This document shows positions 28,692 to 41,000 of a stretch of 64,000 bases of DNA, in pieces. The notes under the pieces were generated by a model. The model ran no database searches and was not told where the DNA came from. It saw only the letters and a list, made by a program, of their open reading frames with translations. Made by a program: the position numbers and the translations under genes. The DNA lies in assembly GCA_012845835.1 (NCBI GenBank), contig JABAKD010000001.1, forward strand, positions 16,240,226-16,304,225, read 5' to 3'. The number at the start of each line of letters is the position of its first letter. Position 1 is the first letter of the stretch. The DNA comes from Undaria pinnatifida (Eukaryota > Sar > Phaeophyceae > Laminariales > Alariaceae).

Positions 28692-28765
28692 GATAGCGAG
28701 TGAGCCCCCATGTTCCTTTCGCGGTCTTAACCCTTCGTTTTTATTTTTAATTTTGCGATGTGAAT

Positions 28766-29044
28766 GTCTGATTAGAACTACGATAGCCCTCCCCCCAAAA
28801 CCAGCGATTTTCTTCAACTGAACGTTTCATGGCTGCTCGACACAAGGAAGGATACACCTGAAGACAAAGTATCCATATAACATATATTCTTGTACGAGTA
28901 TGCAAAGGCCTATCGACCGATGACGTCGGGGAGGGTGTCGAGGGGCGTACTTCAGGAGATACGGCCGGTATCATAGGAGCTGGTTTTGAAACCGGCGATT
29001 TCGTTGAAGAAAAGTTGGGGGGGGGGGCTACCGTACGACGACTC
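28766..29044. mobile_element. Family C TIR element (nested copy 2, opposite orientation)
   Basis: This 279-bp element begins GTCTGATTAGAACTACGATA and ends GGCTACCGTACGACGACTC. It is flanked by direct repeats GAAT (28762-28765 and 29045-29048). Removing the element and one GAAT restores 'gcgatgtgaatctgcaatgg', which matches the uninterrupted family A copy at 5141-5400 except for one base. Confidence 0.8.
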
Positions 29045-29272
29045 GAATCTGCAATGGAAAGGTAAGCTACGCTGCATAAAAGAAAAAATGCCGCGCTGTC
29101 CGTCCTTTTGCCCGTGAAGTAGAGAGGCACACGTGCGAGCGGCTCAAACCCAGTATTGGAAAAGGGGGTTTCCCCCCCCTAATACCGTAGCCTTGGCCAA
29201 ATGTCAGAAAGAAAAAAAAAAGCTTTTTCTCGCATACGTAGCCCATGGTATTGTTCGTGGGGTTGCATTTTG

Positions 29273-29527
29273 ACGCGCGCTACGACAGAGGTGCACCACT
29301 TTATTTTTCTGAGGTTCCTCAACTTGGGAGCTCAAGACCTTTTCCCAAAAACTGATTGAGAGAAAAATAAAACTGCTACCGGATGAAAAATCCCATGGCC
29401 TACCTACACAACGAGAACCATGCAAAAAAAAGAATGGCTTTGTTTCCGACGATTTTGGGCTAAGGCAGCCCTGCCATTCAGAAACCATTTCAGACGAAAA
29501 GTGCCATCTCTATATCGTAGCACGCGT
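29273..29527. mobile_element. Family B TIR element
   Basis: Ends are 'gcgctacgacagaggtgcac' and 'tctatatcgtagcacgcg', inverted. Internal blocks are 'aggttcctcaacttgggagc', 'gctaccggatgaaaaatccc' and 'ccgacgattttgggctaagg'. It is one of the best preserved copies and lies inverted relative to the next one. Confidence 0.75.
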
Positions 29528-29622
29528 CCTTTCAGTTTCGAGAGGGAGCACCAGAAAAAGAGCATGAAAACAAACAATTTGTGCATTTCTACCGTAGCAA
29601 ATGTGTCGAGAACCAGTAGCGA

Positions 29623-29908
29623 CGCACGTGCTACGAGATAGAGGTATACCTTTTTTCGGTTATTTTTTTTTTTCTGAATGTCGGCGCTCCTTAGCCCAAA
29701 ATCGTCGGAAACAAAGCCATTTTTCTTTTGCACAATTCTCGTTCTGTACCTACACTGTAGGCCATTGGGAGTTTTCTTCATCCGCGATAAAGCAGGTTTA
29801 TTCTCATCCGGGATCAAATCAGTTTTTGGGGTTGAGAAGGACGTGTCTCAACCTCCTAAAGTGAGGAACCTCAAAAAAAAAAGTGGTGCACCTCTATTGT
29901 AGCGCGTG
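29623..29908. mobile_element. Family B TIR element, inverted copy
   Basis: The same blocks appear in reverse complement, from 'cgtgctacgagatagaggta' to 'cctctattgtagcgcgtgcc'. With 29273-29527 it forms a large imperfect inverted repeat with a spacer of about 95 bases. The 137-codon minus frame at 29404-29817 spans both and is an artefact. Confidence 0.75.
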
Positions 29909-30559
29909 CCCAGACCAGTCGTGGCAGAATACGGAGTGGCGCCGGTTACCGCTATAGTGCCCGTGGTATTTCCGGCTAGCACGGACCAGTGCTTCACAGG
30001 AACCGCTGCTGCATAATAAACGCAGATCAACCACACGATGAGACAGAGATATGCAGCGGTATTATATGGGTGACGTCCCAGAAGGCGTCTGCGTTGGTTG
30101 CATGTTAATGCGTGCGTAAAAGCATGCACGCCTCCCTATCAATAGTAAACCCGCGAAGATGTTATAAGAGGATGGGCTGCGACATCACAGGTCCCAAAAG
30201 GGCTAACAGAATATTTAAATGCTACAGTACGAAAGCTACGAACGATAAATTCGCCCCAAAAATGTATCTACACTGAACCAAAACATTATCGAGATATGAC
30301 ACATAAAACTCTCCCTCCATATACCTGACCAGCTTCAAACGCAGATGGGTCGAGTGGGCAGAAACAACACACACCTCACAAAAACAAAAAAGCACACAAG
30401 CAGCCCGACCTAAGAGCCAAACCGGAACAAAACCAAGCAATAATAAAACAAACAACGTCAACAAACAAAAACATACTGAACTCTAATTCTATCCCATTTG
30501 CCGCCCCTCACGAAAAACCCTCTGAAGCGCAACGAGCTACTTTTAAGACGCGAACGCTA

Positions 30560-31990
30560 GCCTAGGACCCTACCCGGCACCCATGTTTGGTGGGCGTTCT
30601 CCTCAGAGCTAGTACGGGAAACAACAATACAGCTCTAACAAGTTCGACCTCTTTATTACTGCGAAAATTCTTCCACTCAATGCTACTAAAGTTCCAAGTA
30701 ATTTGTCCCGCAAAACCTGGGCGCAGTGCTAAAACGAAAACCGATTCGTAACCCCGAGTAGGGTCTTTTACGAGCTCTAAAAACCCTACCGCGCCTGGCC
30801 CTTTTTCAACCGTGAACAACATTCTACACTAAACTCAAGTAGTTTGGCCCCCAAAACGTGGGGTGCAGTGTAGTCAACAAAAACCATACCCCCCCAGAAA
30901 TGCACAATACTAATAGCGAATAGTTTTTTTTGCCACAGAACTATCTGAAATTAGTTTGGCATTCTTCCAGCAGTAAAAGCGTCAAGGACGAGGGTGTGTG
31001 CGGGGGGGTATACTCATTTTTGCGTTCCCTCGGTCTATTCACCATTGACCACGCGTCCCTTTCGAGACGGAGCCAGTACATATCACTCAAATATGGGTTA
31101 ATACAGCCTCGAAGGAGTACCGTTCCTACTCCTAATAGACATCCTCCAACAAGAACGGCCTTGGAGATAGCTCTACGCCCTAACGCGCGACTAACACTTT
31201 GCTACTGCGACCATCATCCTACTCGAATTCGGAGCAGTCTGTCCTTCCGGACTCGAAACCTGACCCACACAAATATCAAGTAATATGTCTCCGTAAACAA
31301 GGATACAGTTCCAACCGGGCTAAGGACTACAGGGCCCCGCCTTTCGGCAGGCCTAACACTGCTTCGACTGCGAACGTCGCCCTAGTCTACTGCCAAGCAC
31401 TCTGTCCCCAGAAAGCCGGATGCAGTCCCAACGGGTTGCTAAGGTTCAGGGGATCGGCGGCATTCGAGAGAGGTCGCCGCTACGGGCGGGCCTGCCAATT
31501 TTTCTGCTGCGATCATCCTACAAAAAATAAAAAAAAGCAGTACTTGTAGTTCGTCTCCCCCCCAAAACCTGGGTGCAGTTGAAAAAAAGTCGACATCTAC
31601 AGTGGCGCCCGACCTCCAAGCCCTATAACGCGCTGAACATTGATTCTACTGCGAACGGCGTGCTACTCGAAGTCCAAGTACTTTGACCCCCCAAACCTGG
31701 GTCCAGCTGAACACAAGTCAAGTCCTAGAGGATCTCGGCTAATTTACGAGCGCTTAATCCCACCACACCCAACAAACTTCCTACTGCGAACATCATCCAA
31801 CTCAAATTCTAAGTAGCTTGATCCCCCAAAAAAGTGGGTGCGATGGACAAATATAACCCTCTTTGTAACTGCACACGCATTCTTACAGTAGTTAACTCTC
31901 CTCCAACTCCTAGATTTTTCCTAGTCTAACTCCAAGTGTTTTGTCCTCGAAACAGGAGTGCAGCGGCAAGTTAACCCCTTTAGAGTCACG
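30560..31990. repeat. ~130-bp degenerate tandem array
   Basis: At least eight units share 'caagtactttgtcccccaaa' followed by 'cctgggtgcagt', with 'tactgcgaacatcatcctac' between. Cores lie near 30690, 30828, 31270, 31390, 31540, 31665, 31800 and 31925. Single related cores occur at 33720, 34060, 35860, 36050, 52920, 53010 and 58165. Confidence 0.7.
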
Positions 31991-32099
31991 TTTTTCGGGA
32001 CGGACTACTTGAATTCAAATTGGAAAGTTTCTGGAACTGATACAAGGGCTAAGGCCTGGGGGGTCGGCCCTTGAGGGAGGACGGCGCTTCGGATGGGCC

Positions 32100-32790
32100 T
32101 GATTGAGCCGCGGCAGCCTTTGTTGTAGGGCCTGCCCCCGGAGCAGTCGGGTACATGTCCTGCAAACATGAAATGAACAAAAACACAAAACATTTGTACA
32201 ATTGAGGGGTGTCGAGGCCATTCTTAATGAATAAACATGTGACCAACAAAAAAAAGTGAACTTTTCGCGAATCGTGGTATCTTTCACGAATCGTGACATT
32301 AAAAAAAATGAAACCCTCCACAAAAGTTGATGTCACGATGCGTGACAAAAAAACATGATCTTTTTTTTTATCGAGACTAGATGTTCCCTGAGCGGTGGGG
32401 TGCATGTTCTGCAATCATCACGTCAAGAACAAAACATATGTAACAGCAGGCGGTGTTAAGGTTATTCTTTACGAATAGACACGCGACAAACACGCAGCTT
32501 GCGAAGGTGAGTATCGTTCCTATATTGATCAAACTCACAGCTGACGTATATATGTAGAATAAGAATATAAAACAAACGTGACATTCTCACGAATCGTGAC
32601 ACTCTCACGAATCGTGACACTCTCACGAATCGTGACACTCTCACGAATCGTGATATTGAAAACAAACGAAAACTTGCACCCAGTTGATGTCACGATGCGT
32701 ACCGAAAAACGCGAATCATGTAAAAAAAATTGGCCGGATGTTCCCCGAGCAGGGGGGTACATATCCTGCAATGATAGCGGCAACCAGGTG
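32100..32790. repeat. Duplicated ~330-bp unit with CACGAATCGTG palindrome array
   Basis: 32140-32420 and 32460-32785 share 'tgtcctgcaa', 'gtgtcgaggccattctt'-like and 'ttgatgtcacgatgcgt' blocks. Each holds CACGAATCGTG motifs. Between 32578 and 32660 the motif is tandemly repeated about five times with an 18-bp period. Confidence 0.75.
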
Positions 32791-33105
32791 TACGAGTAGG
32801 CGGTGTTGCTGAGCTACAATAGCGGTTGAAAAAAACACGGTGGCACGGGCCATAAGATTTGTCCGCCCAAATTGCAAAACCAAAAATACCCTCTCCTCTC
32901 CCCTCCCCCCCCCGCGCCCCTCCTCTCGCCATCCCTCTGGCGACTCCTTTTTCTCGTGTACCCTCAAGCACGAAAGCACCGTAAGATTACCTGAAGAGGA
33001 GGGGCCATGCCGACGCACCACACCCGCAACCATGGAATTACACAACGCACACCCAAATTATTTCGCACAATAAGTCGAGCCTGGTTCAAAGTAAGAACTC
33101 CTCAA

Positions 33106-33382
33106 CGACGCGTGCGCTAAGATAGAGGGTACACCACTTTTTTTCTGAGGTTCCCCAATTTCGGGAGCTTAAGACCTCTCCCCAAAAACTTATTTGGAGC
33201 AAAAATAAATAAAAAATGCTGCTATCGGATGAAAAAACCCCATGGCCTAGGTAACACAACGAGATTCACACAAAAAAAAAAATGCCCGTTTATATTTTTT
33301 TTTCCGACGCATTTGTGTTAAGGAGCCCCGTCATTCAGAAAATATTTTCGCCAAAAAAAGGTACACCTCTATAGTAGCGTGC
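33106..33382. mobile_element. Family B TIR element
   Basis: Ends are 'gcgtgcgctaagatagaggg' and 'cctctatagtagcgtgc'. Internal blocks are conserved ('gaggttccccaatttcggga', 'gttaaggagccccgtcattc'). Confidence 0.75.
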
Positions 33383-33399
33383 ATTTAACGTGTGTGTCG

Positions 33400-36370
33400 T
33401 AGTGCTGCAAAAGCACAGCCGGGCCATGAGTCATCCCACGCCAGCCAGGGGTGCAGCAGATTCTAACAAGTTTCCGACCTCCTCCTCATTCCACGAGGAT
33501 ATCACCATCTCTCACTCCACACAAGCCTTCGAAGACGCTTGTTTCGCGCGCGCGGCCCGGCCACCATTTCTATGCGCTGGTCCCCAAACAAACGAGTACA
33601 CTCGTCATTTTCTACCATACCGACAGGCCCTCCCGCGCTTGAGGAGGTAAACCGGCCACAAGGTCACAAACGCCATATGGCCCAAATAGCGTAAACCCTG
33701 CGGCGGCACCACCGTTCACGTACTTCGTCCCCAAAACGCGTGTATCCAGTTCTAAATAGGTCCAGAAACACTTTTTTGTCGGGCCATCTTACCCGAGGAA
33801 GAGTCATGCGGACGTACCAATCACACACCAGAACTACCAGTACATCAACAACTTGAAAAAAATAAGCCCGGAAAAATAAGTCGGTTATCGCGGTGCCAGT
33901 TTCGTCTCCCCCCAGGTCAGAGATGTTGTCGCTCGTGGCCCACAAAACGGATGCTGCGACTGCCTTGGAAACCTGACTTGAGCCGGACCCAAAACAACAG
34001 CTTCTTGACCCCTTAACCCCCTTAAGAGCCCCCAAACCCCTCCCTATACTAACTTCAAGTAAATTTGTCCCCAAAAAAGGGGTTCCAGTGGTGAATGCGT
34101 TAAGGACCGCGCCCACGTCCTTAGGAACGAACCACTTGGAATGACCGTAGTGGGGATCAATATGGTGCCGTGTTTTCCATATATGCATGCCACAGATAAG
34201 ACACACACTTGACATTTTGCTGAGGATTCTCGCCCGAGGAGCCCCATGCTATTAATACTGTCAATAGTTGGTCTCAGACCAGTTACTGCGGGAAAATATT
34301 TTTGGGCCCCTCAGAGCCGAGATTTTGGGCTGATACTACACGATTCACTCGGCGGGACGACTTAAAACACGTACGAGCTGGGCCGGCCAAGAGGGTGGGG
34401 AGTGTGTTCAACCGAGGCTGCACAGCCCAATTTATGATCGTTTTCCACAAAAATTTGACAACCTGTTCCACAGACATATACGACCATGATAGCTGTGGTT
34501 CTTTTTTTTTTGTTCTTGTTTTTTCTCGTTATGCCCGATGAAGGATTTTCGATATTTGGATTATCCGAGAAATAACGAGAAAAAAGAAAAGAAAAAAGAA
34601 AAAGAACCAAGGGCATTATCTTCATATGTGTCTTGCGGACCACTTGTCAAAATTTCATCAAAAACACATGTGATTTGCGCTGTGTATGCGCATACCGCTG
34701 TACGCACCAGTTTCGCTCAAATCTGCCCAAGATCTCGTCCGATATTTCCTGTTTTTGTTGAAGACATAATACCGACCACATCCAACCAAAAGACACTCGA
34801 AAGCAACCGAGGTTTGCCGAGCGAGACGAGACACAATCATGAAATAAATGCGTTCAGAGAGCAAAGTCGACGTGTTATGTGTGTACGTACGAGTTCGTAT
34901 GTTGTACGTAGCAAGACATGCGCAGGCATGTTACGAGTACACTCCCGTAGAGGGAAAACACAAAGTTCACGTTCAACAAAAGATGCACCAGAAGCTATCA
35001 ATTTTTCACCCAGGGAGTTCGTATCGACAGGCACCACTTCCCGGTGCTCGTATGTTCGAATACTCTAGGTACAGAGGTTCGCAGCCATCGCTGCTTGGTG
35101 GCGCGCTTGGTGGCATGTTGTGTGTGAGGCAGCACCAGTGTGACCATGTGGCAACAGCGAAGCAAACCCAAATTTGAAAATTGCGCCGCAAAAAAACAAC
35201 AACAACGGTTTCACCTCCACTAAATCCAGTACGATATGGTGTCGTGAAGTTTCTCAACGCTGGAACCTGCTTTGTAGCAAAGACACGTGGTTGTGCATAC
35301 GCGCGTTGATTGGCCGATTCAAACAATATTCTCAGTAACATTGAGCTCCCAGTGGTTCGAATTTTATGGCTGGAACACGGAATGTTAGTTTGACAGCCGG
35401 CCCACCTCGCATAGACTCTTCAGGATGCTCCCCGTAGTTTTCCGAGAGCTTTCTGACGCACTTCTCCGTTTCTTCAGGCTCGTAGTTTGACTGCTCGTCC
35501 AATTTGACAGTTCTGACGACCTCATAATTTTTACCCTAAATATCGTCAAAGATCCATTAACTTTGGCCCTCGTTTTGAGCACCAATGCATATTTCTAATA
35601 ACTGATTTGGTTGCCCCGAAAAATCAAAACGAGACTCCGGAGAAACGGAGAACTGCTTCAGAAAGCCCTCGGAAAAACTACGAGATGGATCTTGAGGGGT
35701 GTATCGGTGTTTTTGACAGTCCAGCCGGGTAAAACCGGTACATTTGACCTAAAATTCAGTTCTGAGCGCCAACAATATTTTTCCCAAAATAGTAGGTAAA
35801 ACCCCAATTACCGATTTAACCCCTTTAGAGCCCAAAAGTCCCTTCCATTACTAACTTCAAGTAAATTTGTCCCCAAAAAGGGTTTCCAGTAGTGAAGGCG
35901 TCAAGGACAAAAATAATCAAACCCCATGGTCTAGATATAGAAGAATTCTACCAGATACGTAGTACTAAAAAACGGCACTCCAGCAAAAAATTCGGTAATT
36001 CCTCGGTTAGCCCCCCCGTAAGAGCCCCGAAACCCCTCCCTCTACTAAATCTAAGTATTTTTTCCCCTAAATCCTCGGGTTTCCAGTGGTAAACGCGTAA
36101 AGGAGCCCCGTCGTTCATATCATGCTCTGCAATACCTTCGGCCAAAGATCATGGCACGTGTCTTTCGCAGTTCAGTGCGTTCGGCGTTGCATGGCCGAAT
36201 CCCCTGTATTTTTCGGTGGACATCTGTCTCGTGGTATAAGACCACAGAGGGTGTCCCATCTCTAGATGAATCGGCGCGGACCGCGGGTGCGCCGGATGTC
36301 GATGGGTGGAAATAACTCTGCTGCAACGGACACCTTGGACAGATCTCGATGTAGTGATAATATCCTACAT
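33400..36370. other. No gene seen; scattered repeats
   Basis: Open frames here (for example minus 33664-34215 and plus 34538-35068) show no recognisable domain and no paired splice sites. Repeats of the '...cttcaagtaaatttgtccccaaaa' type, with a 'gggctctaaaggggttaa' partner, occur at 34010-34095, 35815-35900 and 36010-36100. Confidence 0.5.
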
Positions 36371-36474
36371 ATATGTTAAGCAGGATCTGTGCAGGACAGA
36401 TCCAACTGACGAAACCATGTGCCAGATCATTCATTCAGATCGTCTGCCAGACCATCGGGCTCTCACCCTCTTTA

Positions 36475-36744
36475 CGCCGCGCGCTACGATAGAGGTGCAC
36501 CAACTTTTTTTCGCATTTTTCCTCAATTTTGGGATCTTCAGACCTCTCCCAACAACCGACTCGGAGAAAAAAATAACTGTTACATACCGCATGACAAAAT
36601 CCCATGACCCAGGTACACGACGAGAATAACCCAAACAAAAAAAATTACCTACTTTTCCGACGATTTTGGGTTAAGGTTAACGAGCCCCATCATTCAGAAA
36701 CCATTTCCGACGAAATGTGCTACCTCCATCATCGTAGCACGCAT
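36475..36744. mobile_element. Family B TIR element
   Basis: Ends are 'cgcgcgctacgatagaggtg' and 'ccatcatcgtagcacgca'. Internal blocks run in full order. It is a well preserved copy. Confidence 0.75.
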
Positions 36745-36764
36745 CTATTATTGTATGATATAAA

Positions 36765-36953
36765 AAAAAACATAGCCTAGGTGTATACAACGATAATAAT
36801 CATGAAAAAAAATGGCGTTTTATTTTCCGACGATTTCGGGTTAAGGAGCCCCGTCACTCAGAAAAAAAAATAGCCACAAAAAGGTATACCTCCCCGTCAT
36901 TCAGAAAAAAAATGGCCAAAAAAAAGGTATACCTCTATCTCGTAGCACGCGTG
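36765..36953. mobile_element. Family B element, right half with duplicated end
   Basis: 'catagcctaggtgtatacaa' through 'ttaaggagccccgtcactca' is followed by two successive versions of the 'cattcagaaaaaaa...aaaaggtatacctc' end. It finishes 'ctcgtagcacgcgtgt'. Confidence 0.65.
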
Positions 36954-38484
36954 TACTATGAGCAACATGCCATGCAGATCATTCAGGCCTGGGATCAACC
37001 TGCCCTCAGAGGCAAAAATCACTACCAACGAAGAGGGATATGTCCGACGTGTGGCTTAATGTCAACAACACACAACGCTACACCTGAGGAGGAGGAGTCA
37101 CGCCGACGTACCACCCCCATTGAGGAGACACAAATAAGAGCTACAGGCGCATAACCCCTCGAGCCTGGCCCACAAAAAACAATTTCTTAACCCTTGAATA
37201 AAGTTCAACCATGCTTTTGGGAGGAAATTATAACACTTCCAAATAGTTGTGGATTATTCTTTGCACTAAACAAAAAACACTCTTGTTGATCGTGTTCGCA
37301 TCCAGGATGGTGTTGAACACACCGTGCTTCACATAAGAACTGCATAAGAACCTGAGTCTCGCCAAAAATGACGAAATTCTTCAGATCTTGCTTACCTGAG
37401 GAGGAGTCATGCTGACGTACCACCCCCATTGAGGAGACCAGGTCCCAGTCCCAGGGGGCATCCCGACGGTCACAGCGGTGGTGTGAGGGAGGATTCCCCC
37501 GCAGTCGTCTGAGCGGGCGGGAATGCGAAGCGAAACATAAACGACAATGTAACCGACATCAGGCAAAAGAAACGTAATCGACATCGGAGGGAAACACGCA
37601 ACCAACCTGTGGTGAAGTGTACCAACCCATGTGAGGAAACATGTTAAATGCAACTGCCACGAGGTAGGTGAAACAAAACCGAAGCGAGGAAAAAAACAAA
37701 ACTGACAAACGTGTAGAACCAGCCGTAGACCTCATGTGAGGGAGGCAGCTCTCGAAGTCGTTAGAGCGGGAGAAGTCAGTGCCAAGCAAAACGTAAACGA
37801 AAGGAGACACAACATGTAACGCACTCGAGGTGAGAAAAGTAACAGACACGAGGACATCGGGCCGAAGTGGAACCATCAAGAGGAAAACACATCACTGACA
37901 GGTGGTAAAAATGTGACCAACACCAAGCAAGAAGCCCAAGTGACTTTCGGTGGGCCAAACGTAGCCGACCCTACTGGCCATCGCTGCGCTTATCCCTGTG
38001 CTACAGTTGCCAGCCGGAGAGCTTGCGTGAGGTAGGAAACCCCCACAGCCGTCTGGTCAGGCAGCAGTGCCAAGTGAAAAGTGAATAAAAAGAGACAAAA
38101 CATTCAACAGATATGAGGCAAAAAAAAAAAACGCACCAGGTAACCAATATGAGGTACAACACAATAACCGATAATACGAAAGCATAGCCGATTTCCGCCA
38201 TAACGCACTGGACATGAGGTAAAACAAGAAGAAATTTCGCGGAATACGTTTTTGCAGTACCCTCGTGCCCCTGCGCTAGTGCGGTGTTCTTTAGTGTGGG
38301 GGTCCAGTTTAGTGCGGTAGAAATCGCTTGTCACGACCTCGTCCACAGAGTATCACTGTACCGCACCATCTCGTGATAGTGCGGGGTGCCCCCTTAGTGC
38401 CGGTATTGATATCGGGCAAGGCACAGCACCGAGGATGGGCCACGACCGGTTAAGCCAGCGCATACAAGTGTACCGTGTACCTAC

Positions 38485-38590
38485 CTCCAGGCTTCGGCGG
38501 CGGCATGGCGTCTCCCAGGCTCGAGGCAGCGGCACCCCCTTGCTCCTCCGTGGCGTTTCCCTCGATAAACTTATCTCCTCGTGTTGCCTC
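38485..38590 (-). CDS. Probable exon, acidic/Ala-rich protein
   Basis: Acceptor ccttcag|GAG and donor TGGAG|gtaggt frame a 106-nt exon encoding EATRGDKFIEGNATEEQGG and ASSLGDAMPPPKPG. Phase 0 at its start fits the end of the exon at 39150-39497. No family is recognised, and the downstream exon was not found. Confidence 0.5.
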
Positions 38591-38604
38591 CTGAAGGAGG
38601 GAGG

Positions 38605-38765
38605 GGTGGGTTAGGGGGTTGGGTTGGGTTGGGTTTGGTATGGTTTGATTTGGTTTGGTTTGTTTTGGTTGGGTCAGGTTAGGCTTGGTTGGGTTTGGTT
38701 GAGTTGCTGGGTTGGGTTTGGGTGAGGGGTTGGGTAGGGTTTGGTTGGGTTGGTGTACGGCAGCA
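38605..38765. repeat. GGTTG-type pentanucleotide repeat
   Basis: Interrupted GGTTGGGTTT/GGTTTGGTT runs cover about 155 bases directly upstream of the exon acceptor at 38590. Confidence 0.85.
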
Positions 38766-39149
38766 CATCGCGGGTGGAGAGCCTGGGAGGGACGGAGGGA
38801 GGGAGGGGAGGATAAAGCTAACGCGAACGCTGACCTTGACGCCAACACTAAAACAAGCTCGCCGAAAGAACTTCGGTGGAGATGAGGCAACCGCAAATCT
38901 ACGTACACGCCGGAGCCCATCTATTCATCCGCAGCCGCCGTCGAAGCATTTGCCATTGTCGAATCCAAGGTACAGTCCAAGACAGGAAAATAACACAAAG
39001 CATCAGGTGTACGTCGAAGCATACCGTAGTCTCTCTACCCACCCACACGCCACCCTACGTCTTCAAACTATCCACAAGCGAGCCACCACAACCTACCCTC
39101 GCCCCGCCTTCGCCCTCCCCCCTCGCCCACTCCCACATACATCTCCCAC

Positions 39150-39497
39150 CTCTCCCCGCCGGACCGCCGTAGAAGCTTCCATCCTTCGGAGCTTCCCATG
39201 ATTTTTCCCAGAATGCTCCTCGGAGCAGGAAGAACCATCTTCTTTCGCACCGCCACCACCACCACCGCCATTTTCAGGACTATCCCAACGGTGCACTTCG
39301 GCGTCTGCCTCCGCGGTTAGGTTCGCTAGCGCGGCAGAAGCAGCTGTGTGGGGAGATTCTTGGGAGGGCGGGTCGCCCACACTCCCCCCCCCACCCCCCG
39401 CGGCCGCGGCAGCAGCAGCCGCAGCGGCGGCGGCCGCGGGGTTAGATTCTGAAGGGGGAACACTGGAGGCATCCGACGCTGAACGCACTCGCTGGTC
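39150..39497 (-). CDS. Probable exon, Ala/Gly-rich low-complexity protein
   Basis: Acceptor ctttctgtag|GAC and donor GGAGAG|gtggga bound 348 nt (116 codons, phase 0 to 0). It encodes DQRVRSASDASSVPPSESNP, a 13-residue Ala run, a Gly run, then a Ser/Glu-rich part ending STAVRRGE. It joins in phase to the exon at 38485-38590. The protein is probably disordered. Function is unknown and the 5' exons are not identified. Confidence 0.5.
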
Positions 39498-39499
39498 CT

Positions 39500-40480
39500 A
39501 CAGAAAGTGGCAGGGCGGGGAGGCGGTAGCGGGGGGGGGGGTACTCATTGTCATGCATGTCCGTAGTCTAAATACCACAGACCCTCGGCAGGGGGGGGGG
39601 TACTTATTTGTTGCTTGCCGCACGAGTGTGGTCGTTGACTACTCACCCCTTTGGAGATGGAGAACCGTCTCTGTTCCTAGCAGAGAAACCTCCAGCACTT
39701 GGGCGATCATCAAGTTTATTTTTCAAACGTTACACAAAAGCGGTTTGCTTAGCTTCTCCTCCTCCTGTTCGGCCGTCTGTTTGACCACCATTTATTCCTT
39801 AGAACAGCGATCGTTTTCTCGCTTCTATCTAGTACACGAAAACTTCTCGATGACGTCACATTTGTCTACTGCTCCATCTCCTCCTCTAACGCATCCCGTT
39901 CCTTGCACATTTTCCCATTATGTATGTATTCTACTATCTTCTGCTTTGCCCCAAGGGCACCTTCTTCCCCTTCCACCCGACTACTGGTACGCCTCCTTTC
40001 TGGCACCCAGGCGGGGGGGCGGGGTGTGCTTAGTTTGTGCATGGCCGTAGTCGTATGGCCATAGACCCTCGCATCCCTACTATGCCGGGACGGAGCACGT
40101 TGGATTTTTCACCCACCAGTCAGACACTGCTTGCACCAAGCGCAAAGCGTCGTGAGGTGTTCGGCGAGTCGCATGAAGGGTGAACTGCATCCTTCCAAGA
40201 ACCGCTCGTAAGACGGAGTTCGGCACCTTGTGCCTACTTTCTTACTTATGGGTGACAGCCACCAATTAATTACTTTGCTTTTCTGGTGCGGCCACTCCAG
40301 AGACAGCAATGGGTATTACTATGTAACTGCCTTGGGTGCCTTACCATATTCACAGTACGTGATGCGATCACCCCCCTTGTGCGGATACTAGGTATTCTTT
40401 TGCCACGAATGGCAGCTTCGACAAGACGCTCTTGTACCGCATGGAGCATTTTGTCTGTGTGAATTTGGGCTTTAGGCTAC
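39500..40480. other. No gene seen
   Basis: It holds G-rich tracts (39531-39540, 39590-39600). The 234-codon plus frame from 39346 is antisense to the exon at 39150-39497 in its first part and has no recognisable domain beyond it. Confidence 0.5.
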
Positions 40481-40489
40481 TCGTCGGTA

Positions 40490-40690
40490 TAGTGCCTTCC
40501 CTCCCATAGTGCTGATTGAGCTGTGCCTATGGCCGGTATAGTGCCGGTGACATCGCGTGGCATGGCTTAAACCCGCTATACTAGTACCGGTACCGATACT
40601 ATACCCATTAGTGCCGGTCCCGTTTACTGCCGGCATTGTTGGCCGTCATGCGCCGACACTATGGGGTGCGGTGCCAATGCGAGGTGCACT
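40490..40690. repeat. Family D (TAGTGCCGGT) units
   Basis: Several copies of ATAGTGCCGGT, TAGTACCGGTACC and TTAGTGCCGGTCCC in both orientations occur around 'gacatcgcgtggcatgg'. A similar patch lies at 38270-38410. Confidence 0.5.
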
Positions 40691-40794
40691 CCTCTCGAGC
40701 ATGAAAAAGAACAAGTCATCCCCGTGCTCGCCATTTCGCAAGCGGACAGACGACGATCAAAACAATCTGGGCACCCCACATGCCCTTGTGATAT

Positions 40795-41000
40795 GTCATG
40801 CAAGATCTTCGGCGTAGCACAGATCCAACCCAGGAAACACGTGCCATTAATAGATAATTCAGATGATCCGGCTGTCGCCCGGCGACATTATCTATAGGTC
40901 ATGCAGATCATATAGACCAGGGGTCTATATGCCCTGGAATGTGGAAGACAGGGTCTTAGATACCTACCGTAGATCGCGTACACGCATGCGCGAGAGGACA
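40795..41000. repeat. Dispersed unit of the GATC-rich satellite
   Basis: 'agcacagatccaacccagga' ... 'acattatctataggtcatgc' ... 'gtctatatgccctgg' aligns with units of the 49880-51331 array. Confidence 0.65.

Larger units (their letters stand above)
28361..29197. mobile_element. Family A element interrupted by two family C elements
   Basis: Family A landmarks appear in order but split. The left end with 'ggtatgttgttttt' is at 28380-28419, the centre with 'gcggtcttaaccc' to 'gcgatgtgaat' at 28692-28765, and 'gaatctgcaatggaaagg' to the right end 'taccgtagccttgg' at 29045-29197. The two gaps are filled by family C copies. Confidence 0.75.

Noticed and set aside
29404-29817. 137-codon minus-strand frame
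   Set aside because: It spans two inverted family B elements and is explained by them.
32578-32660. CRISPR-like palindromic repeats
   Set aside because: The 18-bp period leaves no spacer of useful length; it is a short tandem repeat.
38689-39201. 170-codon plus-strand frame
   Set aside because: It begins in the GGTTG repeat and then runs antisense to the exon at 39150-39497.
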